Under the pieces are notes generated by a model. It had not been told where the DNA came from. It did not search any database and saw nothing but the letters and a program-made list of their open reading frames with translations. Positions 1 through 8,721 of a stretch of 64,000 nt of DNA are shown in pieces. Every line of letters starts with the position of its first letter. Positions within the stretch are counted from its first letter, which is position 1. The stretch comes from Sphingomonas sediminicola (GTDB taxonomy: Bacteria; Pseudomonadota; Alphaproteobacteria; Sphingomonadales; Sphingomonadaceae). The stretch is taken from positions 1-64,000 of the forward strand of contig NZ_CP060782.1 in NCBI RefSeq assembly GCF_014489515.1. The letters run 5' to 3'. The position numbers and the translations under genes were made by a program.

Positions 1-1560
1 GATCTGATTCTCGTCTTTGCCCGAAGGCGCCTGCGCATCCATTGAATTAAAGGTCGCCAGGGCCTCAGACGGCTGCTCGTAGAAGCCGGCAATGTGCCGC
101 TGATACCGCCGGATGCCCGAATGGTTAGGCCAGAGCTGAACGCCCTTCTGAATCCAGGCTCTGGCTGCGGGCAGGTTCCCTATGTTGGCATATGCGCGAG
201 CAAGCTGAGCCGTTTTTGGGGCGCCCCATTCATCGTTAGCATGAGCGACCAATTGGGAGGAAAGGGCTTCGCGAAGGCGCCCGACATCGCTCAGCAACCA
301 GGACTCGTATGAATATAATGCGCCAACCGGGCCCTTAGGGTGCCTTCCGTATTTCATGCCGCGCAGCAACCAGGCCTCCCGCCCGCGGTAGCTCGGTTCC
401 ATCCACGATAGAACTACATACGCACCGGCATCCGCGGGATCGAGTTTGAGGGTCAGCTTTGCCTCGTGGCGGGCCGCCTCCTTCATTGCCTCGGCGCGAT
501 CGGGAATATCGATACGTTCGGAAGCGGTGGCGTAGGCTACAGCCAGGACGTCATGACCGAAGGCAAATTCCGGATGACGCGCGACAACGCCTTGCGCGCG
601 CTCGATCATCTGGGCCCAGTCACTTTGTGATTCACGGATCATATCGTTGGTCTGGAGCAGCGCCGATAAGGCGGAATTGTCGGTTAGAGGCGGGTTCGCG
701 TTTCGCGCGAAAATGGCGATGTTGACGACGTCGGCAACGCGGGCCGCAACTTCCATCGGCAGGCCCGATGCTTCGCCCCGGTTTCGTTTGAATTCCAGCG
801 ACCATAAAGCGGCATGACTCCTGCCATCCTCGATCCGAACATCGACAATCAGATTGGATGCATCGTCCCTTACAAGTCCCGTCACGACCAAGCCCGGCAA
901 TGGGCTCGCGGAGCCGGGAGCCCCATTGCCGGCCAGCACGGTCTCTATTTGGCTATCGCCAAGCTCGTTCACGACCTCGTTAGGAATTCTCCGCGCCAGG
1001 GACCGAGCGTCTTCGGAATTGCTCAGAGTATCGAAGAGTTGCACCGCGACGCGATCAGGAAGATGGTCGTCAGAGACACGGCCACGGACGATCCAAAAAG
1101 CCCCGGCCAGGATGATCAGGGTTGCAACCACCGTCGCGGCCACCCAGGGCCAAAATGCGAAACGCCGCTGCCGCCGAGTGGGCGCGACCGCAGGGTCATC
1201 TTTGCCAAGGCTCGATGAAGTGAGGCGATAGCCTACGCCTGGAATTGCCTCGATCGCGTAGGGAGCTTCCGGATAGCCCGCAGCGAGTTTGCGGAGTTGG
1301 CTAATGCAGCGGTAGATCGCGTCGTCGCTGACCGCCAGTCCACGCCAGCAGCGGATCACAAGATCGTTCTGGGAAACAACGGAGCCGCGCGCCTTGGCGA
1401 GCACAACGAGAACCTGCATCACTCGCCGCTGGAGCGTTTGAAAGTCGCCGTTCCATTCGACTTCGCAACGGGCGGGCCAAACGCGGAGCGGTCCCAGATC
1501 GAAACCCGCCTCCTGTGCCAGGTCGATGCCGTGCACCCAGTCTTCAGTCGACTCGTACAT
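1..1560 (-). CDS. Winged-helix, membrane-anchored TPR regulator (partial, CadC-like)
   Basis: The frame is open from an ATG at 1560 to the left window edge, so at least 520 residues are present and the C-terminus is missing. The first ~100 residues form an OmpR/CadC-type winged helix: a beta start (GIDLAQEAGFDLGPLRVWPA), then LQRRVMQVLVVLAKARG and IYRCISQLRKL, ending in the typical IEAIPGVGYRLT. A single transmembrane segment follows at about residues 138-158 (VVATLIILAGAFW). The periplasmic part is helical with TPR-like repeats (WIQKGVQLWPNHSGIRRYQR). An in-frame TGA lies just upstream of the ATG, fixing the start. It is divergent from the secreted protein/TbpB-like/Slam genes, so it may control them, which is inference. 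A second member of the family is at 58864-60387. Confidence 0.85.
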   Translation of the reverse strand, partial: MYESTEDWVHGIDLAQEAGFDLGPLRVWPARCEVEWNGDFQTLQRRVMQVLVVLAKARGSVVSQNDLVIRCWRGLAVSDDAIYRCISQLRKLAAGYPEAPYAIEAIPGVGYRLTSSSLGKDDPAVAPTRRQRRFAFWPWVAATVVATLIILAGAFWIVRGRVSDDHLPDRVAVQLFDTLSNSEDARSLARRIPNEVVNELGDSQIETVLAGNGAPGSASPLPGLVVTGLVRDDASNLIVDVRIEDGRSHAALWSLEFKRNRGEASGLPMEVAARVADVVNIAIFARNANPPLTDNSALSALLQTNDMIRESQSDWAQMIERAQGVVARHPEFAFGHDVLAVAYATASERIDIPDRAEAMKEAARHEAKLTLKLDPADAGAYVVLSWMEPSYRGREAWLLRGMKYGRHPKGPVGALYSYESWLLSDVGRLREALSSQLVAHANDEWGAPKTAQLARAYANIGNLPAARAWIQKGVQLWPNHSGIRRYQRHIAGFYEQPSEALATFNSMDAQAPSGKDENQI

Positions 1561-1727
1561 CCGGTCCCCAGCCAGCTTTCCCGAGCGGTCACGTCATAAC
1601 ATGGCGCGCGACAGCGACGAAGTCGGACGAAGATCAGGCGAAATCAGGCAGAGATCGGGCCATGAATTTCAGCGACTTAGGTAAGCTTGCGAATGTCTTT
1701 TGCCTTTTCGCTGAAAGGAACGCCGTC

Positions 1728-2603
1728 ATGTCGAGCAGAACAGTTCAACTGATTCAAAAGATCTTGGCGCGCGCTGGTGTGTGCACGGCAGTCGTTACGC
1801 TGGCCCTTGCAACTCATGCGGATGCGAAGCCCGGCTTCAATCCCGTAATCATTCGCGGCATTCCGAGCACCGCTCCCGTTTCGAATGAGCTCCAGCTTGC
1901 CTATCTAGCAAGCTTCCCGAACGGCTCACTCGAGCCCTCCGTCGACAAGATGAACGTCGGCCCGATGGTGCCGGGCGACCCACTGATCCCGGGCTCGAAC
2001 CCGACTGTTTCTGCCGCGCCAGGCGAAATTGTGGTCAGCATCCACCGACCGCTCGGTCTATCACCTGACGATATTCCTGCCGAGAGCATCTTTGCGCCGG
2101 TCAATTTCGGTCCTGGATCGGTTGTGCGCCTTAGGGCGACGTTCATTGCTCCTGTCGGACCCTATGCCACCACGGGGGGCTTTGCGATCGGTGTGGGAGC
2201 CAGGATAGGCGGCAAGGACGACCTTCCTCTCGAACCCAGGGTTTTCGTGACCGTCAATGCACGGCCGAACCAGCTGGTGAGATTCCAGGTTCCATTCGGG
2301 TCGGTGGAGCCGACGAACACGGTCCTGCCGCAGGCAGTCAAGGACGCGATCTATTCCACGACGGACCCGCAGCCCTTCACGATCGAGCTAACGATTGACC
2401 GGAAGCTGGGCACGGGAACAGCGAAGCTCATGGTCATAGACCAGGTCTTTTCCCTGTCCTTCACCCTTAAGGATTTCCACGCGGATAGCGGGCCAACGAT
2501 CACGAACGTGGGCCCAGGAATTGCGGTGAACTCGAATGCGCCCGGCCAGACCGCTTCCGTCCGTGTGCGCGAGTTCCGGATCTACACGACCGTCGGCGGT
2601 TGA
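1728..2603 (+). CDS. Secreted protein of unknown function
   Basis: The ORF gives 291 residues from the ATG at 1728, which has a GAAAGGA ribosome site 7-8 bases upstream; longer in-frame starts lack one. The N-terminus is a clear Sec signal peptide (basic n-region, AGVCTAVVTLALATHADA) with cleavage expected after ADA. The mature protein is beta-rich and aromatic-poor, with no motif I recognise, and has no transmembrane segment. It lies 84 bp upstream of the TbpB-like lipoprotein in the same direction and probably shares its transcript. The role is unknown; it could be a co-secreted partner of the surface lipoprotein. Confidence 0.75.
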   Translation: MSSRTVQLIQKILARAGVCTAVVTLALATHADAKPGFNPVIIRGIPSTAPVSNELQLAYLASFPNGSLEPSVDKMNVGPMVPGDPLIPGSNPTVSAAPGEIVVSIHRPLGLSPDDIPAESIFAPVNFGPGSVVRLRATFIAPVGPYATTGGFAIGVGARIGGKDDLPLEPRVFVTVNARPNQLVRFQVPFGSVEPTNTVLPQAVKDAIYSTTDPQPFTIELTIDRKLGTGTAKLMVIDQVFSLSFTLKDFHADSGPTITNVGPGIAVNSNAPGQTASVRVREFRIYTTVGG

Positions 2604-2687
2604 CCGCCGTCCTCCGTTCGGCGGGCTCTCCCCCCGCCGAACGGGCACGGCAGCTTCGAGGCATTACTTTGTGAAAGGAAAACAGCC

Positions 2688-3863
2688 ATGTTTCGCCACA
2701 CTCGCGGCTTGGATCGGCGAATTTCGTTCGCAAGCACTGTCGTTCTACCACTTTGCGCGGCGCTTTCGGCCTGTGGCGGCGGAGGCGGGTCTCGCATAGC
2801 GAGCACGCCGCCCCCGCCAATTCCGACGCCTACACCAACGCCTGCTGGAACGATTGAGGTGCAAACTAGCCTGCTGGACACCGTCGGCACGCGCGAAGGC
2901 GACTATGGGGTAATCGGCAGGCTCACGCTCACGCCGGGTGACGGCAGCGCTACCTCATATCGGACCGTTGCGCCCGGCGAATTCACCATCAACGTGAATC
3001 GGTATTTCGATGACGATCCATTCAATTACTTGCTCAAAGCGCCCGTTGGGCTTTTGCCCGGAGGACTGACATCGATCGGAGTCTCGGGCGATGTCGATTC
3101 CTGGGATTTCAACTATGGCGGACCGAATTATCGGTACGACAACCCTTACGGAGACTACGCGCAATACTTCGGCCAAAACCTCCAGGAATTCGAGGTCGCT
3201 CCTGACGGGACCAGGACGCTTCGGGTCAATTACGATTACACGCACGGCGTTTCGACGCGAACGCAGCCGCTGGCCGATGGCAATAGCCTGGCGACCACTC
3301 TTCTCTACGACATCGGCCTTTCCTACGTCTCGATGGGCGAATGGTCGTGGCGGGTTGTCGACCTTAACGGCACAGCCGCCGGCGACTTCGGAGACCTGCT
3401 GTTCGTCAATGGAGACCGGACGCCAGCCACAGGTATCCCTGTCTCGGGCACGGCAGTCTACGATGCCCGTTCACTGGTTCTTCTTTCGAGCGAGGGAACG
3501 GCGGGAATCCCGTTCACGCTGACGGCCGATTTCGGGCAGCGCACGATGTCTGCGCTGATCGAACAGGATTACAGGTACGATCCGACGAGGCCCGTTTCCG
3601 CAGATCCAATATTGGGGATCCACGTCAGCGGGGCCGCGGCGTTCTCCAACAACGGACTGTTCGACATCCCGCTGACCGGGTCGGCCAACTATTCGTACAA
3701 CAATGCGGTGGAGACGCCGGTGAGTGAGCCCGTCACAGGCGCCATGAACGGCGCCTTCTTCGGCCCGCAGGCACAACAGGTCGGAGGCGTGTTCTCCATC
3801 GACCGGGCTGGAGGAACCCTGCTGATGCAGGACGCCTTCGTTGGCAGACAACGAGGTCCATGA
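2688..3863 (+). CDS. TbpB-like surface lipoprotein (Slam substrate candidate)
   Basis: 391 residues, with an AAAGGAAA ribosome site before the ATG. The signal peptide ends in a lipobox with acceptor Cys29 (LSAC), followed by a Gly5 stretch and a Pro/Thr tether (PPPPIPTPTPTP) as in surface-exposed lipoproteins. The body is beta-rich. Near the C-terminus is MNGAFFGPQAQQVGGVF, the hallmark of the TbpB/factor-H-binding-protein C-lobe barrel (TbpB_B_D family), in which a G-x-F-F/Y-G-P-x-A-x-E/Q-x-G-G block closes the barrel. The gene 12 bp downstream encodes a Slam translocon, which exports this class across the outer membrane. The family is known; the ligand (transferrin, heme or other) cannot be inferred. 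Confidence 0.8.
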   Translation: MFRHTRGLDRRISFASTVVLPLCAALSACGGGGGSRIASTPPPPIPTPTPTPAGTIEVQTSLLDTVGTREGDYGVIGRLTLTPGDGSATSYRTVAPGEFTINVNRYFDDDPFNYLLKAPVGLLPGGLTSIGVSGDVDSWDFNYGGPNYRYDNPYGDYAQYFGQNLQEFEVAPDGTRTLRVNYDYTHGVSTRTQPLADGNSLATTLLYDIGLSYVSMGEWSWRVVDLNGTAAGDFGDLLFVNGDRTPATGIPVSGTAVYDARSLVLLSSEGTAGIPFTLTADFGQRTMSALIEQDYRYDPTRPVSADPILGIHVSGAAAFSNNGLFDIPLTGSANYSYNNAVETPVSEPVTGAMNGAFFGPQAQQVGGVFSIDRAGGTLLMQDAFVGRQRGP

Positions 3864-3875
3864 GCGGGGGCTCTC

Positions 3876-5207
3876 ATGGCACGAGTGACCTACACGGGCC
3901 TCCTGTTTGGACTGACGCTCGGGTGCGGCACGCTCCCCACGCCGTCACGAGCCGAGGCTTCGGCGCCGACAATGAGTGCTAACGATCCGTCGGGTCCAGC
4001 ACTCGCACAGGCAGCCAGGTTGCTCGCCGCCGGCCAGCTCGCCGCCGCCCGAGCGGTGGTCGACGGGCTGGCCGGTGCGGGCCACGGGGACTGGAGCGGG
4101 ACTTCCTCGATGGAATGATCAGCTATTCGGGCAAGGACTATCGGCGCGCCGAAGCGATGTTCCGTCGGATCCTCGATCGGGACCCGAAGCTGCTGCGCGT
4201 TCGGCTCGAGCTAGCCCGGACCCTCTACATGGAGAAGAAGGACGAGCAGGCGGACTATCAATTCAGCCTTGCTGCTGCCGAGCAGACGTCATCACAAGTT
4301 CGGCGCAATATCGCGAACTTCCGCCAGGCGATCCGGGCGCGGCGTTCGTGGCGCTTGAACGTCGATTTCGGGTTCGCCCCTGACAGCAACATCAATTCCG
4401 CGACCGAAAAGGAGTCGGTCAATATCTACGGACTGCCGTTTCGGCTCGATCCGGATGCCCGTGCCCGATCGGGCACCGGCCGCTTCGTCGGTGGTGACGC
4501 TTCAATCCGGCTGAGCCGCTTTGGCCAAGTTCCAATCTACATAGGCGCCTATGGACGATGGATCCGGTACAAGGATCATCGTTTCGATGACGCTTATGCC
4601 GGGCTGGAAGCCGGACCGGAGTTTGCGGTGGCGGGCGGGCGATTGCGCACGACGGCGACGGTTCTGAAGCGTTGGTACGGCGGGCATTCACTGGTCTCGA
4701 GCTTGGGGGCGCGCGCCGATTACGAGAAGATCGTTGGAGGCGGCTGGAATATCGGCGGGACGCTGATCGTCCGCCACAATGACTATGCTCAGCGGGGCGA
4801 CGTCGATGGATGGTCTCTCGAGGCGCGCGCATCGGCTAGTCGGCCGCTTGGTCTCACAACTCTCGGCTTCGCCGACGCTACGATCGAGCGCGGCACTGCA
4901 GCGGATCGGGGCAGGCCTACTGGCGCGGCCGGATCGGATTCGGGGCAATCAAGGAAATCGGCTGGGGCCTGCGCCCGCAAATCCGCATCGATCTGGCCCG
5001 CCAGATCAACGACGGTCCGCTGGCGCCGTTCGCCAAGCGGCGGCAGGACTTGCTTCTTGAAGGCTCCCTCAGCATCTACAAGCGCGACTGGAACGTGGAA
5101 GGCTTCGCTCCCTCAGTCAGCGTGACCGCTACGCGCAACTCCTCGGCGCTCCCACTGTATGATGAGCGCCGATTAAGGGGGAGGTGCGCCTGATGAAGGC
5201 CTTCTGA
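3876..5207 (+). CDS. Surface lipoprotein assembly modifier (Slam), frameshifted
   Basis: The N-terminus is a signal peptide (ATG 3876), followed by a TPR-like segment (QAARLLAAGQLAAARAVV, then GKDYRRAEAMFRRILDRDP) and a C-terminal DUF560-type outer-membrane barrel (NVDFGFAPDSNINSAT, RADYEKIVGGGWNIGG, WNVEGFAPSVSVTATRNSSA). Three breaks are seen. Near 4094 one base restores DWERDFLDGMISYSG. Near 4910 one base restores GQAYWRGRIGFGAIKEIGWG. Near 5178, in the G5 run, one base restores the usual ending RLRGEVRLMKAF with stop at 5205-5207. Slam moves folded lipoproteins to the cell surface, and its expected client is the gene immediately upstream. The family is clear; whether the breaks are real is doubtful. 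Confidence 0.8.
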
Positions 5208-5220
5208 AACCAGCCTTGCG

Positions 5221-5254
5221 AACGTCTGCTTTCGACCCATTCCTGCCATTAGGC
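5221..5254 (+). repeat. Hairpin element, CCTGCCA-type, copy 1
   Basis: AACGTCTGCTTTCGACCCAT core with right end CCTGCCATTAGG; right arm does not pair. Between Slam and an MBL gene; leftmost copy. Confidence 0.8.
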
Positions 5255-5276
5255 GCCCGCCATCAACGATGAGAGG

Positions 5277-6241
5277 TCAGTAAACGTCCAGGTCGCGGCC
5301 CACGACGACCTGCCCGGAATAAGCGGACATCTCCCGGAGCACAGTCGTCGGACTCGACCGTTCCGAATCCACATTCGGACGAAGCGAAATCGAGCCATGG
5401 TACAGGATCAACAGGCGCGGCCTTGCCTTGTTCGCCAGGTCGACGAGCTGAGTAGTGGTCGTGTGATGGTCCCCCGCATAGCGGACGAAATCTGGGCGCT
5501 TTGCCAACCATTCCCGTGTCAGCACCTCGTGAATGAGGACGTCGCATCCATGGCAAGCATCGATGGTTGCATGCGTCGGCGTTGTATCGCCAGAAATGAC
5601 AATACTTCGATCAGGCGTATCGAAACGATAGCCGAAGCTAGGCATGCCGTGGTTGGTTCGAAATGCAGTCACTGTGATATTGGCGTCCCGATAAACCACG
5701 CCTGCCTTGATCTCGTGCGCGTTCACCTGGTGAGCTTGAGCGACTGTCCGTCCCCCGTAGACCTTTCGATCCTTCGTCCTCACTTCGAAGTCTACCCGAT
5801 AGGCTTCCATGAGATGACGGGTCATCGCGCTCAGTCCGGTTGGGCCGTAAACCTCTAGGGGGAACCGGCGGCCCAACACCCAGGGTGTCAGCCACAAGTC
5901 GGGGAAACCCACGGTGTGGTCGGAATGCAGATGCGTCACAAAGACGACACGAAGCTTGAGGGGATCGAGCCCGACGACGCCTTTTTCGACGACCGCGGAT
6001 TTCGCGCGTCGGACAACCCCCGCGCCCATATCGATAAGGTAGGGCGTCCCGTTGACGACAATGGCTGTTGCCGGACCCGATCGATCCGGATCGGCTGGGG
6101 ATTGCCAGTGCCCAGCAGCACGATTTGTGTGATCGAGCTCGGCGAAATTGGGTTTGTTACAGAGCTTGCGGAAGGCTGCGTGGGCGCAGGTCCGACAAAC
6201 ATCATCATGGCCGCGAACAGGGGCGCTCGAAGTCGCATCAC
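5277..6241 (-). CDS. Secreted MBL-fold metallohydrolase, frameshifted
   Basis: Start ATG at 6241 or 6238, giving a signal peptide (MRLRAPLFAAMMMFVGPAP). The protein then reads QIVLLGTGNP and, after a one-base break near 6100, DPDRSGPATAIVVNGTPYLI. Metal ligands are visible as THLHSDH, with later acidic and His residues in VISGDTT and LIHEVL and a C-terminal YHGS. This is the ribonuclease Z/arylsulfatase-like branch of the MBL superfamily. Without the correction an unrelated N-terminus is read from 6263. The substrate is unknown; the signal peptide places it in the periplasm. Convergent with Slam, divergent from RidA. Confidence 0.8.
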
Positions 6242-6320
6242 AACCTCCAGCAGGTTGATGCATACCTATCAGAACTGTCTCAGCTGGTCACACGTGCAGG
6301 TCGTTTCGTTAGCAACGACG

Positions 6321-6356
6321 AAGTGTCAGGTTTCGACCCATTGCGGACTCTCATGC
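6321..6356 (+). repeat. Hairpin element, degenerate, copy 2
   Basis: GTTTCGACCCATTGCGGAC core retained, flanks decayed. Between divergent MBL and RidA genes. Confidence 0.7.
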
Positions 6357-6398
6357 CTTGCGGGAAACTTGCTGCACAGCGAGGCAGGAGATTGTCCG

Positions 6399-6860
6399 AT
6401 GCAAAGTATAACAGCAGCTGTTCTGATTTTGATGGCGAGTGCGGGGCTGGCGCCGCCCGACAGGGCCGCCGTAGAATATTTTCCTGCACCTGCCGCGGGC
6501 GGTCAGCCCGCTCCATATGCGAACGCCGTCAGAGTTGGAGACATGCTCTATCTGTCAGGACAGACGGGGGACGTTGACGGGCAACTGAAGGACGGGTTCG
6601 AGGCTCAAGCTCGACAGTCGATGGAAAACGTCGGGGCTGTGCTAAAGGAGCGAGGCCTCGGCTTCGGCGACGTCGTCAAATGCACCGTGATGCTTTCGGA
6701 CATGAGCAAATGGTCCGCATTCAACGCGATCTACGTTCCCTATTTCCCATCAGGCCAGCTGCCAGCGCGCAGCGCCATCGGCGCGAATGGTTTGGCCGGC
6801 GGCGCTTTGATTGAACTCGAATGCTGGGCTTACGCGGGAAAGAGGTCAGACCGGAGCTAA
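6399..6860 (+). CDS. RidA family protein with signal peptide
   Basis: 153 residues from the ATG at 6399, preceded by AGGAG at 6386-6390. Much longer in-frame starts exist but run through the neighbouring MBL gene. After a signal peptide (ILMASAGLAPPDRA), the YjgF/YER057c/UK114 fold follows: PYANAVRVGDMLYLSGQTG, QARQSMENVGAVLKERGLGF, VVKCTVMLSDMSKWSAFNAI, and LPARSAIGANGLAGGALIELE with the conserved Arg that contacts substrate. Cytosolic RidA hydrolyses reactive enamine/imine intermediates; secreted homologues have less certain roles. Stand-alone gene flanked by hairpin elements. Confidence 0.88.
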   Translation: MQSITAAVLILMASAGLAPPDRAAVEYFPAPAAGGQPAPYANAVRVGDMLYLSGQTGDVDGQLKDGFEAQARQSMENVGAVLKERGLGFGDVVKCTVMLSDMSKWSAFNAIYVPYFPSGQLPARSAIGANGLAGGALIELECWAYAGKRSDRS

Positions 6861-6892
6861 CTTCTGCTTTCCATTCATTCCGGACATTGGCG
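6859..6892 (+). repeat. Hairpin element, copy 3
   Basis: CTGCTTTCCATTCATTCCGG with ACATTGG end. First of three decayed copies in a 105-bp cluster directly after RidA. Confidence 0.7.
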
Positions 6893-6895
6893 CAA

Positions 6896-6926
6896 TAACA
6901 GCCTTCGACCCATGCCTGCTGCTAGC
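6896..6926 (+). repeat. Hairpin element, decayed, copy 4
   Basis: CCTTCGACCCATGCCTGCTG; second of the cluster. Confidence 0.6.
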
Positions 6927-6931
6927 GATGC

Positions 6932-6963
6932 AGTGGCTGCTTTCGACCCATGGCAGATAATAG
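6932..6963 (+). repeat. Hairpin element, decayed, copy 5
   Basis: GGCTGCTTTCGACCCATGGC with TAATAGG end; third of the cluster. Confidence 0.65.
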
Positions 6964-7020
6964 GACTTTTCATTCATCGAGGCAGGCAAAGCGGTTAAAT
7001 TGATTGCGAGGGGACTGCCC

Positions 7021-7770
7021 ATGTTCAGGCTATTGAAGCTCAAGCCGCCGCACGGCTGGAACGCGGTCGGGTGGGAGTTGGGGATCGTCACGCTTGGAGT
7101 GGTCATCGCCCTTGCCGCGCAGCAGTGGGCAGAGAACCTGAGCTGGAGCAGCAAGGTCGGCGCAACCAAACGGGCTTTGCGCGCCGAACTGCAGGAGCAT
7201 TACGGCTACGCGGTCGAATTTCGCGCCGTCTATCCGTGTCTCCAAGCTCAGCTCGACCAATTACGGAACCGCGTGTTGTCCAGCCGTTCCGTGCTGGAAC
7301 CCGCGCCCGTCTACAGTGAGGAAAGCTTTCACTACGTTTTGCGTTTGCCAAGTAAGGTTTATCCTAACGACGCGTGGGTGGCGGCGGTGGACGACGGTAC
7401 CGTCCGCAGCCTTGATCAACCGACGCGGCGACTGTTGGCTGGTCACTATGGCCAGCTTCCCGAAATGGCTGAGTTGCTTTCGGCAATGAATACTATCGAG
7501 CCTGGCTTGGTCGCCCTGACGCATCCTTTACCGCTCGATCCGACGGTCCGATACTTGATCGTCAAGGACATCGAGCAGCTAAGAGGCCGGTTGGAATATC
7601 TCGACCTTATCAATGGTCAGGTGATCGACTACGTCACGCGCGTCGGCATGCTTCCTCCTGCTCAAGACGCGGTGGCCGTGACGCAGCGCTACGGTACATA
7701 CCAGTTCTGCAAGAAGCATAGGTTGCCCTTGCGCCCCTTCACTCAAGCGATGCGACCCGTACCTAATTAG
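7021..7770 (+). CDS. Membrane-anchored protein of unknown function (copy 1)
   Basis: 249 residues from the ATG at 7021; GAGGGGA upstream supports this start. There is one N-terminal transmembrane segment after a short basic cytoplasmic stretch (WELGIVTLGVVIALAAQQWAE). The rest is a predicted helical, non-cytoplasmic domain with two cysteines (VYPCLQ and YQFCKK) that might pair. The following gene, 7899-8602, has the same plan: an aromatic/basic N-terminus, a transmembrane helix, an early Cys and a C-terminal Cys. The two therefore look like diverged tandem duplicates. No known domain is recognised. Confidence 0.65.
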   Translation: MFRLLKLKPPHGWNAVGWELGIVTLGVVIALAAQQWAENLSWSSKVGATKRALRAELQEHYGYAVEFRAVYPCLQAQLDQLRNRVLSSRSVLEPAPVYSEESFHYVLRLPSKVYPNDAWVAAVDDGTVRSLDQPTRRLLAGHYGQLPEMAELLSAMNTIEPGLVALTHPLPLDPTVRYLIVKDIEQLRGRLEYLDLINGQVIDYVTRVGMLPPAQDAVAVTQRYGTYQFCKKHRLPLRPFTQAMRPVPN

Positions 7771-7777
7771 GGTTCGC

Positions 7778-7812
7778 AACTGTCAGCTTCCGACCCATTG
7801 CGGACATTAGCG
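7778..7812 (+). repeat. Hairpin element, copy 6
   Basis: AGCTTCCGACCCATTGCGGA with CATTAGCG. Follows the stop of the membrane-anchored gene; TGTC/GACA pair. Confidence 0.8.
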
Positions 7813-7898
7813 CTTCTGTTAGCCTCCCCTGCGAACCGGGGGCTGTATGCATTTTCATTTCAGCGAGGCTGACAACCAGCGGGATGCTGGCCTAGCGC

Positions 7899-8602
7899 AT
7901 GTTTAGAGCCGTCCGTCACTGGTGGCAGGGACGGGAGGGCAGAACCACCGCACGCCTGTTTGCGTTCGAGCTCTTTGTCGTTGTTGCCGGCGTTCTGATC
8001 GCCCAGGCGCTGGCGGGTTACGTTCAAACTCGATCCGACCTCGCAAGAATGGAGTCCGAGCGCTCACGCATTCGCTACGAATTGGCGTCTGCGCACTCCG
8101 GATTTCGAAGCTGGGCTGCCGCCGTGCCGTGTCTCGACAGTCGAATGTCGGAGGTCATGACGGGAACAGCACTGGGGCCGGCGCTCTGCGTCGGCCGCGC
8201 TTTCCTACCCCGGCCCTCACTGCGCCGACAACGGAGATCCTGGACCTTATTGCCCGACGATATGGTGTGGAAGAAAAGAATCGCCTGAACTGGATTGCTG
8301 AAAATACGGCCAACTCATCAAGCGTGATCGCGGCAATCATTTCGAGATGGGGCAGGTTGATGGTGATCGATCCCGAGTATGGAAGCGTGACGGCCAGCGA
8401 CCGCACCGAGGCGCGCCTGGCGGCAGCGGATATCAAAGCGCAGCTACGGGCTATGGAAGTGGTTTCGAGGGACTCAGACGCCGTCTTGGCGAAGATGAAA
8501 ATTGTGCCGCTAAATCACAACGAGCCAAGTTATGGCCCGGCAAGAACATGTGCCGCGATCTGGAATAGCGGCAGGCTCGATCCGCCGTTGGCGGCCCATT
8601 AA
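7899..8602 (+). CDS. Membrane-anchored protein of unknown function (copy 2), frameshifted
   Basis: The first fragment (ATG 7899) begins with basic residues and one transmembrane helix (LFAFELFVVVAGVLIAQALA), then a helical segment with Cys in AVPCLDSRM. The frame breaks near 8180; one added base joins it to FPTPALTAPTTEILDLIARR in the next frame, which runs to a stop at 8602 and carries a late Cys in RTCAAIWNSG. Same architecture as the preceding gene. Function unknown; the adjacent-duplicate arrangement is the only contextual clue. Confidence 0.6.
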
Positions 8603-8623
8603 TGCGCGGCGATCAACGTCACG

Positions 8624-8677
8624 TGTGGTTTCTGCCCCATTCCTAGCGTCTGCTTTCCACCCATTGGGAACTGTAGG
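8624..8677 (+). repeat. Hairpin elements, two decayed copies (7, 8)
   Basis: GGTTTCTGCCCCATTCCTAG (8624-8648) abuts CTGCTTTCCACCCATTGGGA (8650-8677). Between the duplicate membrane gene and the permease. Confidence 0.65.
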
Positions 8678-8721
8678 AAATACCTGCCAGCTGCGATAAC
8701 GTCTGCGCAGGGGCCGGTCGC

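Noticed and set aside
5916..6398. Long N-terminal extension of RidA
   Set aside because: Runs antisense through the MBL gene; the ATG at 6399 has a ribosome site and signal peptide.
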